The notes beneath the pieces are model-generated. The model ran no database searches, was not told the DNA's origin, and saw only the letters and a list, made by a program, of their open reading frames with translations. DNA of 64,000 nucleotides. Source: Magnaporthiopsis rhizophila (Eukaryota > Ascomycota > Sordariomycetes > Magnaporthales > Magnaporthaceae). Within the stretch, counting starts at the first letter, position 1. Each line of letters begins with the position of its first letter. Below are positions 56,061 to 64,000 of the stretch, piece by piece. The stretch spans positions 1 through 64,000 of the forward strand of contig PYSS01000137.1 of NCBI GenBank assembly GCA_003049465.1, given 5' to 3'. Made by a program: the position numbers and the translations under genes.

Positions 56061-57302
56061 ATGTCCCCGTATTGGCCAGATACGTCCGAATGGCTTTTTT
56101 TGGCCAGACTTCTACGCCCGGACGCTGCACGGGTTATACAAGGATATTGCCGACAAAGACTGGCCTGATGTCCCGCCTCCGCCTAGATCTACAGGCTTCG
56201 ATCTCGAAATTTCCGACGAGGACTCGTTCGAGCACGGTGTTGTTTCCAAGATGCTGCTACCGCCCGTTAACGACGCCCTTGGATACGCTCGCCGGATCCT
56301 AAACATGGACAGCCTTTTCGACCTCGACGTTGGCAGAAGCGGCCGTTGCTACTATGACGCTGATCGTCGGTACGATCCGGATTGGGCGCTCTGCTCTCGG
56401 GCGGTGACGGCTAACAACGGCGCGGCACACCGGGCATATTTAAACCTTCTGCCCGGCGACAGCAAGCTTGCCAGTAAATGGAAAAGCTCGCTTTATCACG
56501 ACGACCGCGCCGCGTGGTCTTTACAGGTCCGGCAGATCCTCAACTACTGCGACAAAACATCTACCCGATACCGCTTTATTATCACGGATAAGGAGCTCGT
56601 CGTTTTCCGCTGCGCTAGGGAAAAAGGTTGGGCCCGGAATTGCTGCAACCCCGGCCGGTTCGCGGCTCACAGGCGGACTTGGGCCATTCCCGCATCGGCT
56701 CGGGGGAGACGGACATCTCAATCCTATCGAGCAAGCTGCAGAGCGTGGTCTTTAGCTCTGCGTACCAGCCGACCGAAAGCAGCGTTGCATTCGCGCCCGT
56801 CGAGTACCAGGCGATTCCCTGGTCGAACCGCAGCAACGGAAAAAAACAGCTAACGGTACGCCTCGGTCTCTTTTATCTCGCCATGATGGCTGGCTACGGC
56901 GCGAGAAGCATCCAGACCGAGTACCCCGCTTTCGATTCGTGGGTTTACGATGAGGAACGCAGCACGTTTGTCCACAACACCCTAGGAACGAAGGCCAAAA
57001 AAATGCCACCCAACGCCGCTCTCCAGCACCCCGATCCCGATGCTAGCGGGCCGGCGTTTGCAACATTTAACGGCGTTGATTACATCACGAGGCGCTCGGT
57101 AGGGACGTTGCATTTCGACGAGCAGCGAGAGCAGCACGCCTATATGGACGGGGGAGATACGGTATACATTACAGAGGAGACGGCCGTTTACGATAAAGAA
57201 CCGGGGCGATTGGGTTACTTTCGGGGACTAACCTGGGTGGAAATAAAGGAAACGGAGGGGGACCGAGCAAGAAGCGCAAGAAGTGAAGCCAGGGTCGCCT
57301 AA
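56061..57302 (+). pseudogene. Accessory fungal family gene with two frame breaks
   Basis: From ATG 56061 the frame reads MSPYWPDTSEWLFLARLLRPDAAR. It then needs a one-base shift near 56139-56150 to continue into DKDWPDVPPPPRSTGF…, LLPPVNDALGYARRILN, DPDWALCSRAVTANNGAAHR, YLNLLPGDSKLASKWK and YRFIITDKELVVFR. Another shift, at an A5 run near 56617-56621, leads into GSGETDISILSSK, YQAIPWSNRSN, LTVRLGLFYLAMMAGYGARS and WVYDEERSTFVHNT. From memory the order matches a conserved multicopy Sordariomycete family of unknown function. No catalytic motif can be named. Everything apart from the two single-base breaks looks intact. The gene is convergent with the next, only 76 bp apart. Confidence 0.65.
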
Positions 57303-57378
57303 TTATCGAGATTCATTCAGATTCCCCGACATTGCAGGAGGCACAACGGCAACAGCACTATCGTTTCGTTATATTTGG

Positions 57379-58259
57379 TCACTCTAAACAGTACTCCCCG
57401 CATTTCTTTTTAACCCTTCGCCCATAATTGTATGCTTTCCACTCCGGGGCCATTGGTAGCACCAGGTCGCCCGTATCCACCAGAATGCCAGAACCGCGCC
57501 AGTTGTCTTTTTTGTATGGCGCACAAACAAAACCTGCCAAGTAGAAAAAGTTGTACTGTGACCGGACCACATCTTTTTGGTGGTCCCCCTTGGGGACGAA
57601 CTTGTAAACCATGGCGAAGTACCACGGGAGCTTGGTCAAATCCTGGTGGTCCACCCTTAGCCTGCCAAGCAGAGACCAGACTTGGTCGCCATCTAGCTGC
57701 ATCCAGCCCAGGCAGTCGTTGATATGAACAGTAGGAACGACGGCCTCAAAGCCTTCCGGATTGTCGGATCGATATTTATCGCCATGGTCGCTCGAGAATA
57801 CCCGGAGGTTTCTGATGGCGTCTTCGCGGGTCTTGGGTCTCGGGTGGAGTACAATCGGCCTGTCATTTGCATCAGCCTCGCGGAGGCTGGTTGAGATCAA
57901 TTCAAGGACGGCACAATTTCGACATTCCCGCTCAAAGGCAAAAAGGCGTTTGGTCCCCCGTATCGGCTCCGGCTGCTTGTTGTGAAAGTACTGGCAAAGA
58001 TGGTCAGCAAACGGACCCCGACTCGAACACTAGTCCATTGTGTTATTGCCCTCACAATCTTTACGGCCACCTCCTCGTCGTTTTCGGCTCGAGCGCGGAG
58101 CACCACGCCTTCAATGCCGCCGCCTATGTATTTTCGGAATCTGAGGGAGGATGGCGGCTTTTGGTATTGCCGGAGTTTTTGGGCGTCAAAGTCTTTCCAT
58201 TCGTAGGGTGCATCGCCGACTTTGGGCTCGTACGAGAGGAACGAGAGCGCCGTGTCCAT
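57379..58259 (-). CDS. Kinase-like protein (N-lobe only), accessory family
   Basis: Two exons (58259-58056, 57990-57379) with a 65-bp intron (GTGAGG…CCAG) and phase-0 junction give 271 residues. The N-terminal exon ends in a kinase-like Gly-rich loop and strand (FRKYIGGGIEGVVLRA…EVAVKI), with the Lys expected to bind ATP. The second exon begins YFHNKQPEPIRGTKRLFAFEREC and continues with ECRNCAVLELI, PKTREDAIRNLR, VVPTVHINDCLGWMQLDG. No H-x-D catalytic loop or D-F-G-like motif is present. The protein may therefore be a pseudokinase, or a family that has replaced the C-lobe by another fold. Related multicopy genes occur in other Sordariomycetes. Unlike the broken neighbour on the left, the model is intact. 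Confidence 0.75.
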
Positions 58260-58499
58260 CGCGACGATCGAGGAAGAATTCAGGAGCAGCAGGGTTGAAC
58301 GATAAGCTTCCTCCCTTGGATCCGCTCAAGGCAGCCAAAGGTGGGTCTGGATTCAGGCACACCCTTTTGGGTGTTGCTGCAGAGATCTCCTACAGCTTGA
58401 GCGGCATCACACCGAAGATCAACCGGCAATCTCATCAAGCACTGATGCATGCAAACCAGCCGGCACGACCTGGGTGCACTTTCAATTTTATCGGACAAG
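58260..58499. other. Upstream of the kinase-like gene
   Basis: Short 5' flank before the repeat; no motif. Confidence 0.4.
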
Positions 58500-58840
58500 C
58501 GGATATGCACTGCAACAAGAACTTGCACAATGCACCACGCGCGCAGTTTGCATCAATTGGCCATTTATTGCTAAACCGAGTATGCACGCTATCCAAACCT
58601 GCACTGCTTCTGGCAACGCACACACATATAACAGCCGTGCAATCGAGTGTAACCAGTTAAAAATACCATCGGCAGCCTTGCATTTATTTAATCAACTAAC
58701 TCGATACAACCGGATGCACACCTGCCAGCGGCCCAGGTGGCGATAAAAAGCACTTTTCCCCCCCCCCGCACATTTTCCCCCTTGCACGACCCCTTGCACG
58801 ACCCCACACCTATCCCCCTTGCACAACCCCGCACCTATGC
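58500..58840 (+). repeat. Dispersed TGCA-rich repeat, copy C
   Basis: Full-length counterpart of copy A (6653-7045, opposite strand), ending in a run of C and TTGCACGACCCC-type units. Confidence 0.8.
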
Positions 58841-59346
58841 AAAAGTGCCGAAAGCAGTTCGGCTAGCGGTCGTCATCTTTCGTCGGCATATTAAAAAGCC
58901 CACAAAACGGGCGGTGTTTCTCCGACCCTGGCACTTTGCAAACGGAACCACACAAATCTCCCGCGCCTGTTGCAAAACGTCGCGGGCAAAAAAATACGAA
59001 CTAGCTGTGGCGAGCACATGTTGCATTCATACCCACGCAAAGCAAGCATCAGTCGAATGCAGCTGGGCCCTTTATTTGACGAGTTGGAATCGAACTAAAC
59101 GAGGAGTACTTTGACAAAATAGAAAACCTCGGGTACCACTTTTCCATCTGGCCGTGTTTCGTTTCCCCATTCCACCTGCCTGTCACTTTTGCAGCAAATG
59201 TCTGGCCCGCTAGCGAGAGCAGCGACCAGCCACTCGTAGAGACGAGGGGGACCTATGCAAAGATGTGTCGTCCGATCTGGCAGTTCTTCCTTCACCGCCC
59301 CCATCTCCAACCCCTCGTCTAAAACAGGTCGCGTTTCGGGGAAACC
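58841..59346. other. Intergenic, no supported gene
   Basis: Nothing recognised apart from the 3' flank of the HsbA-like gene. Confidence 0.45.
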
Positions 59347-59970
59347 TCAAGCGGCCGGGACGGCGGGCGTAAGGGCAGGGGCAGGGGCAGGAGCAGGCTT
59401 CGGGGCGGCGGGAGCCCCAGGCGCCGGGCCCGGGGTCTCAAAGACCTTGATGGCGTCGTCGACGGCCTTGCTGAGCTGGTCGGCCTGGCCGCCGGCCAGG
59501 GTTTTGGCGATGGCGGGGAGCTTGCTGAACATGGCCTCGGTCAGGTCGTTGGCCGCCGTCTTCTGCTGCTTGAGCGAGTCGGCCACGACGGGCGACACGC
59601 CGAGCTGGTCGAAGACGGGCTTCTTGGCCGTCAGGTCGCCCAGCGTCTTTTGCAGCGTCGTGCTCAGCTCCTGGACCGGCCCCAGCATGCCGGCGGCCTG
59701 GAACAGGCCCACGGACTTGGCGCCCTTGATCTCGGTCGAGGCCTCGGCGAGCGTCTTTTGCGCGCTCTGGACCGAGCCCAGCAGCGGCGTGACCGAGTTG
59801 ACGTCTGGGCCGACGCCCATGATGGCCGTGTCGAGGCTTTTGAGCGAGCTCACGACTTTGTTGAGCGAGCCCTTCAGCACGTCGGCCTGCCGTCGCTCCA
59901 CCGCGGCCGGCGCTGCCGACGCGGCCTGGAGCCAGAGGAGGGCGACGGGGATGGCGCGTAGGATCTGCAT
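59347..59970 (-). CDS. HsbA-like secreted surface-binding protein
   Basis: Single exon, 207 residues. The signal peptide (MQILRAIPVALLWLQAASA) is followed by a dibasic site (ERR) that would mark propeptide processing. Helical segments then carry the spacing typical of hydrophobic-surface-binding protein A / cell-wall galactomannoprotein domains (ADVLKGSLNKVVSSLKSLD…, VQSAQKTLAEASTEIKGA, LKQQKTAANDLTEAM). The C-terminus is a Pro-Ala-rich tail. In the family these proteins are secreted and bind hydrophobic surfaces or cell-wall polymers. The ATG at 59970 is the one that places the signal peptide at the N-terminus. A TATTTAAG-type element lies about 170 bp upstream. Confidence 0.85.
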   Translation of the reverse strand: MQILRAIPVALLWLQAASAAPAAVERRQADVLKGSLNKVVSSLKSLDTAIMGVGPDVNSVTPLLGSVQSAQKTLAEASTEIKGAKSVGLFQAAGMLGPVQELSTTLQKTLGDLTAKKPVFDQLGVSPVVADSLKQQKTAANDLTEAMFSKLPAIAKTLAGGQADQLSKAVDDAIKVFETPGPAPGAPAAPKPAPAPAPALTPAVPAA

Positions 59971-60629
59971 CTTTGGCTTGTCCTGGTGGGCGAGCTCGAA
60001 GTGGGCTGCAGGAAAGCAAAGGTGGTTGTAGGTGTAACGTGTAGGAAGACTTGCGTTGTAGTTGTTACAGCAAGGGAAAAGTTGGGTAGTGGTAGGCAAG
60101 AAACGGCCCGGTCCGCCACGGCAGGAGATTCCGGGACCTTAAATATCCCATCGAACCGTCAAGGGAGATTCGCCGATCCGACTCGGAACAAACCAGATTA
60201 AGAAACGACCATGGCCTCGGAACCACACCAGACAGACCATTTCGGCGCTGCATGAGCCGACGGGAGCCTGCGGGCCGCTTGGTAAGCCGAGCTTAAAAGC
60301 CCGTGGCAGACTTGGGCCGAAGATAGCGTCCATCCTGACCGAGCTCCGGCATCCCAACTTTGAGATGGAGCTGGCGACGCGCGTTTTGAGTTTTGTGAAC
60401 GGCGCCGTGCTGTGATGGCTAGTCCTTGCCTGCCCGGAGATGTTCCCCAAAACACAAGAGGTGAACTTGGCCTACGACGCCTTTGCCGTCAGCGCCGGAC
60501 AGAAGGGGAACGCCAAGCTGCTAAACTTGTTCCCCTGAAACGAAACGAAACGACCAGGGAGCCTTCCGGATTGTCCATGGCAGTCAAGGTCCTGACGTCT
60601 ATCGAACCAAACTCCCGGTTCAACACTCG
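59971..60629. other. 5' flank of the HsbA-like gene, then unassigned
   Basis: No further gene recognised. Confidence 0.45.
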
Positions 60630-60723
60630 AGTCCTGCACACGATAGCGAGTAGTCCTGTATACGATAGCGAGTAGTCCTGTATACGATAGCGAGCGGTCC
60701 TGTATACGATAGCGAGCAGTCCC
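60630..60723. repeat. 22-bp minisatellite
   Basis: Four near-identical tandem units of GTCCTGTATACGATAGCGAG plus two bases; the first is slightly divergent and the last loses register. Confidence 0.9.
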
Positions 60724-61034
60724 GCCCCTTGGTGGCAGTGCAGGCTTGTCCTCCCGCCAGGACCAAATGCCTTTTGTGAAGCGGGCCACTAGGTAAAAAG
60801 AAAGTGATACACGACCACCTCTCGGTTATGCGGAAACCTCACTCCCGTGGTTGGCTAGTCCATAACTAACTAATAGCGCGAACAGGGCACACGCCCACAC
60901 AAAGACCCTGATCTTCCGTCTTGTTTTTCGCATTTTTTATACCAAATCTTTCGACAGCCTCGGTTGTTTCAAGATGGATCCGCCTCACCTTATCTTCACC
61001 ATCCGGTGGGGTATTGCCGCTTATACACCGCGAT

Positions 61035-61135
61035 AGTGACCCGCTCGTCCTCCCCCGCTTTTGGTGTGTAGGTGGTGCTCCGGCGTGGCGGGGGTTTGCG
61101 GTTGGGATGTAGGTGCTATCGAGTCAGAATTGGGA
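61035..61135 (+). repeat. Dispersed repeat shared with 47600 and 62000
   Basis: Same landmarks as the repeat at 47600-47775 (TGACCCGCTCGTCCTCCCCC, GGTGGTGCTCCG, GGGATGTAGGTGC). Confidence 0.75.
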
Positions 61136-61600
61136 TGCAGGCCGTCGTATTTGTCCATCTGGATTAGGACCAGGAAAGGAACCTCCTTCCGAGGATCCTC
61201 CATCTGGGCTTCCCAAACGATATTGTAAACGTGACCGCAGGCGCTGTTGACGGGGCCGGCGGAAGCCCAGAGGCTTTCCGTTAATATGCCCCTGGCCCCG
61301 ATATATAGATCCCCCCAGCCCTTGTCACGGATACAGTACTTCTCGTAGATCTTGCGGACTTTTCGGGGCTGATCATCGACGTTGACCAGCATTGGAGGTC
61401 AGACCGGTGGCAACTGGCGAGCTGGATTATGTGGCTCGCTTCCGTGGGCGGGAGGTTAAGCTGCTGATGGGCCACCTCTATGGCCAGCCAGCCACCCTCC
61501 AAGCTTGCTTCCGATATCCTGATCTTCCGCTCTCTGCTTTTCGCTCGCTTTTTTCGCGACTTGCACTAGATCCACGTCTTCCTCGACCTCCAGTTTCGGT
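61136..61600 (-). other. Coding-like fragments of an unrecognised gene
   Basis: From ATG 61392 the minus strand reads MLVNVDDQPRKVRKIYEKYC… and …SACGHVYNIVWEAQMEDP, a protein-like stretch of ~85 residues that then runs into the dispersed repeat at 61135. Upstream in another frame are LGGWLAIEVAHQQLNLPP and a charged helix. No family is recognised and the two parts are not joined by good splice sites. Possibly a gene disrupted by the repeat. Confidence 0.35.
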
Positions 61601-61985
61601 ATGAGTGACTTTTTATTTCCGTCCTCCCCTCCGAACACCTCTCCGTCGAAGCGATAACGAGGACTTGCTAGCCGGCCCCCCGGGAGCTGTCGAGCAATCG
61701 CCCCGTCCCACCACCGCCGCTGTCCGCGGCCACGCCACCCTCTCTGCGTCGTCAACAACAACCAGCAAACGCAGCAATAACCCGCGCAAAAAACAGGCGG
61801 AACTGGAGGTCGAGCCCGAAAAAGCTATGGAAATGCGGCCCCTGACTAGCCGCAGCCTGCCGGACGAGCTGTTCGCGCTTGTATCGGAGCTGGACAGGGC
61901 CGCGAGCGGCGACACGCCGGTGCCGCACACGCTGCCCCGGCAGGGGCTCAGAGACGCCGGGGAGGCGGCAGAGCACACCTTTTAA
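61601..61985 (+). pseudogene. Small ORF with a one-base frame break, unrecognised
   Basis: ATG 61601 opens MSDFLFPSSPPNTSPSKR and stops. One base further the frame continues (DNEDLLAGPPGAVEQ…KKQAELEVEPEKAMEMRPL…DELFALVSELDRA) to a stop at 61985. The composition is protein-like with a Lys/Arg-rich middle, possibly nuclear. No family is recognised. Confidence 0.35.
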
Positions 61986-61999
61986 ATACCTTTTGGATG

Positions 62000-62222
62000 G
62001 TGCACATTTGTTTTTATGACGATGCACGCCGGTGCACCCCTTTGTTTGCGCGTGCACTACCATTTGCCGCCGATCTCACGCATTCAATTCTGACCAAATT
62101 TGATTCTCGCACGCAATTGCACCCGCACTCCATTTCCGACTCGATTGCACCTACATCCAAACGAAGGAAACTTGGCGTGTGGTTTAGCTGGTGGCCGGAT
62201 CGAGACTTGGTGCTCCGTTGGC
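62000..62222 (-). repeat. Reverse copy of the 47600-type repeat
   Basis: On the reverse strand this carries GGTGCTCCG-, GATGTAGGTGCAATCG- and TGCA-rich segments, in the order seen at 47600-47775. It lies in the promoter region of the nuclease-like gene that starts at 62456. Confidence 0.7.
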
Positions 62223-62455
62223 TCGGGCGCCAATTGACACTTCTTTGACAGCCAAATCGTCAGACCCACCTGCTCCATCTGTCGCCGCATCCGTCCCATA
62301 GATCCATTGTTGGACAATATTGGTGTTTATACAAAAAAAAAAAATCACGCCCGATCAGCCCTGCCAGCTGCATCTGCATCCCCTCTTCCCCATCCGAGCC
62401 GTTTCCCGTGTGCTTACCAAGCCCTCTCCTACCTACGTACACAAGCGGGAGAGTC

Positions 62456-63797
62456 ATGGACCAAACCCGTGTGCTGCGGTGGCTCCGTGCCATTCCCGAT
62501 GACGGCGGTGGCAGCGCCCGCAAGCGTGCGCGATCGAGCGACGGTGTAGACGTGCGTCTGCCCGCCGACAAGCGCCGCAGGATCGGCTCCTCGACCTCCC
62601 CCGAGCCGGCGGCCGCCCAAGATGGTCAACCCCCGCCGCCTGCATCTTCGGCCGACGTACCGTCCTCGATCCCCAGCCGCAACGTGGGCGAGGCGAGCAG
62701 CAGCAGCAGCAGCAGCACGCCTGCCGGAGAAAGATTGATTCGCATGATGCAGCTTGGGCCGGATCCGATCGAGGTCATGTCGTTCGCGGGGAAGGAATCC
62801 CTGCCCGAGGCCCTGGACGCGCTGGTGTTGGACATCAGTAAGGCCAGCAACGGGGGCATGCCCATCATATCGCACTCGAGACGGGACGAGGTCCGCCGTT
62901 CGAGCCTGGCGGAGAGGTTCATCCTTGACAACCATTTCATGCCCGCCGGGCAGGACGATCAGGATCAGGTCGAGTCGCCCCCGGTGGAGGACGTTATCAG
63001 GATCGTGCAGATGGCGTGCGAGTATTCCTCTTTGCGATACGACAAGCACGCGTGGAACTGCAGCGTGAACTGGCCTTTGCTGAGGCTGGTGATTCTCGAA
63101 AAGGGTCTGCTCAAGATCTCCCGTGGTGCGTATCCGTGTTTCACGTTTCTGCCCAACCATTCCCTTCTAACCACATCCATCCACGAATCTTAGCACCTCG
63201 GCACGAGTTTCGGATATGCGGCTCCTCCTTATAGGCATGCCCAATAGCAAAATGGCCGATTTTTGCCTCGCCATCGACCCTTACTGGCTATTGAGGAGGC
63301 AGTCCCCGACCCCCGCTTCGGAGGCCGTTGAAAAGGTTAGCCTCTCACAGCCTAGCTGCTTTATCAGCCACACGACCTATATCCCCTTAGCTCGATACCC
63401 TATCGCGCTAAGCATTGTGACCGAGCGTGGGGGCGACGAGGCCGAGGTCCAGCTCGGCCTCTGGCAGAAGGCGCAGTGGAGAATGCTCAAGGCCCTGGTC
63501 GATCAAAGCAATGCTGGCAATATTGCCGGGCCTGCCTGCCTGCAGGAGCTGGGCTTTTTACCGGGCATTTGTATTGTCGGCCACGATTGGAGGTTCGCCG
63601 CCACCACCTGGGACCCGGAATCCGGCCGCTCGATACTTTTGGGATATGAAGATTTCGGCAGCACGGCCAACGCGTTTGGCATTTACCGTATCGTTTGGGG
63701 CCTCCGCCGCCTCCAGAAGTACCTGACGAACGTTTCCTGGCCGTGGTACCAAACATACATGCTTGATATGGAAAAAAAAGTCGGATGGCTAAAATAG
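62456..63797 (+). CDS. PD-(D/E)XK-like nuclease-fold protein (fungal expanded family)
   Basis: Two exons, 62456-63129 and 63194-63797, joined by a 64-bp intron with a phase-2 junction, give 425 residues. The N-terminus (MDQTRVLRWLRAIP) is followed by basic nuclear-localisation-like patches (SARKRARS, DKRRRIG) and a disordered Ser/Pro linker. The core has VIRIVQMACEYSSLRYDKHAWNC, NWPLLRLVI, TSARVSDM, SKMADFCLAID, TTYIPLARYPIALSIVTE and QLGLWQKAQWRML. This matches my memory of the fungal PDDEXK_12-type family. In relatives the strand after RPIAxSI carries E-x-K; here residues 300-302 read Val-Thr-Glu, so the nuclease site may be inactive. A truncated paralogue lies at 38007-38315. The donor GTATCC was chosen because only it keeps phase. 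Confidence 0.78.
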
Positions 63798-64000
63798 TAT
63801 GGAAGTAAAAAACTCGGAAAATGCGGCTCAATATACTGCTTAGAGAAGCATCACTCTTTTCGAGATGAGAGAAGAGAAGGCACTAACCAGGCGCGTATTT
63901 ATAAATATAATTCATCAGAAACGCCGCACTTTAGGGCCGCCATCCGCAATTCGTTTCTGGGGGCACGCTTCTTTTTGCAAACGCATGTATATAAATATAA
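63798..64000. other. 3' flank at window end
   Basis: A/T-rich with two TATAAATATAA strings; nothing else seen. Confidence 0.5.

Noticed and set aside
1..64000. CRISPR array or bacterial-type operon structure
   Set aside because: The spaced repeats found (ankyrin 99-bp units, 22-bp minisatellite, TGCA tract) are coding or simple repeats without unique spacers; the genes have introns and are eukaryotic.

Overview
The window looks like nuclear DNA of a filamentous ascomycete (Pezizomycotina, most likely Sordariomycetes). Introns are short (50-126 bp) with GT..AG ends and CTAAC-type branch sites. Recognisable genes include ribosomal protein genes, an ApsA/Num1 cortical anchor with a PH domain, an HsbA-like secreted protein, HET-domain and NACHT genes, and several fungus-restricted expanded families. 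No genus can be assigned from the sequence alone. All spliced models were worked out by eye from splice motifs and reading phase; no searches were run.

Layout. (1) 1-10.8 kb is gene-poor and repeat-rich: a decayed zinc-knuckle ORF, a 42-bp A tract, three direct copies of a ~90-125 bp repeat, one copy of a dispersed TGCA-rich repeat, and a frame-broken accessory-family gene at 9.5-10.1 kb. (2) 10.8-24.0 kb is a conserved housekeeping block: a secreted basic Pro/Lys-rich protein, an RS-type nuclear protein, the divergent pair uS4 (S9) / eL21 (L21), and a 1,856-residue ApsA-like protein. (3) 24.0-28.9 kb holds a palindromic element, a LINE reverse-transcriptase relic and a long CA microsatellite. 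(4) 28.9-36.6 kb looks like an incompatibility/immunity segment: a six-exon NLR (membrane anchor, SesB-like hydrolase, NACHT, 11 ankyrin repeats), a truncated MFS sugar transporter and a HET-domain gene. (5) 36.6-64 kb is accessory sequence. It holds members of fungal expanded families (two PD-(D/E)XK-like nuclease families, two kinase-like families and three families of unknown function). It also has a multipass-membrane ankyrin receptor-like gene, an endosulfine paralogue, an HsbA-like protein, and many dispersed repeats and gene fragments.

How the parts may relate. The NLR and the multipass ankyrin protein are unrelated at their N-termini. They nevertheless share the C-terminal ankyrin block, the position of the stop codon and about 170 bp of 3' flank, which suggests exchange or duplication of a recognition cassette between different receptor scaffolds. 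Together with the HET gene and the nuclease- and kinase-like families, the right half resembles a fungal counterpart of a defence/conflict island; that reading is an inference. Several accessory genes differ from an intact frame by a single base, whereas the conserved genes are intact, so either ongoing decay or homopolymer errors in the assembly must be considered. Single ambiguous bases occur at 3021 and 37139.
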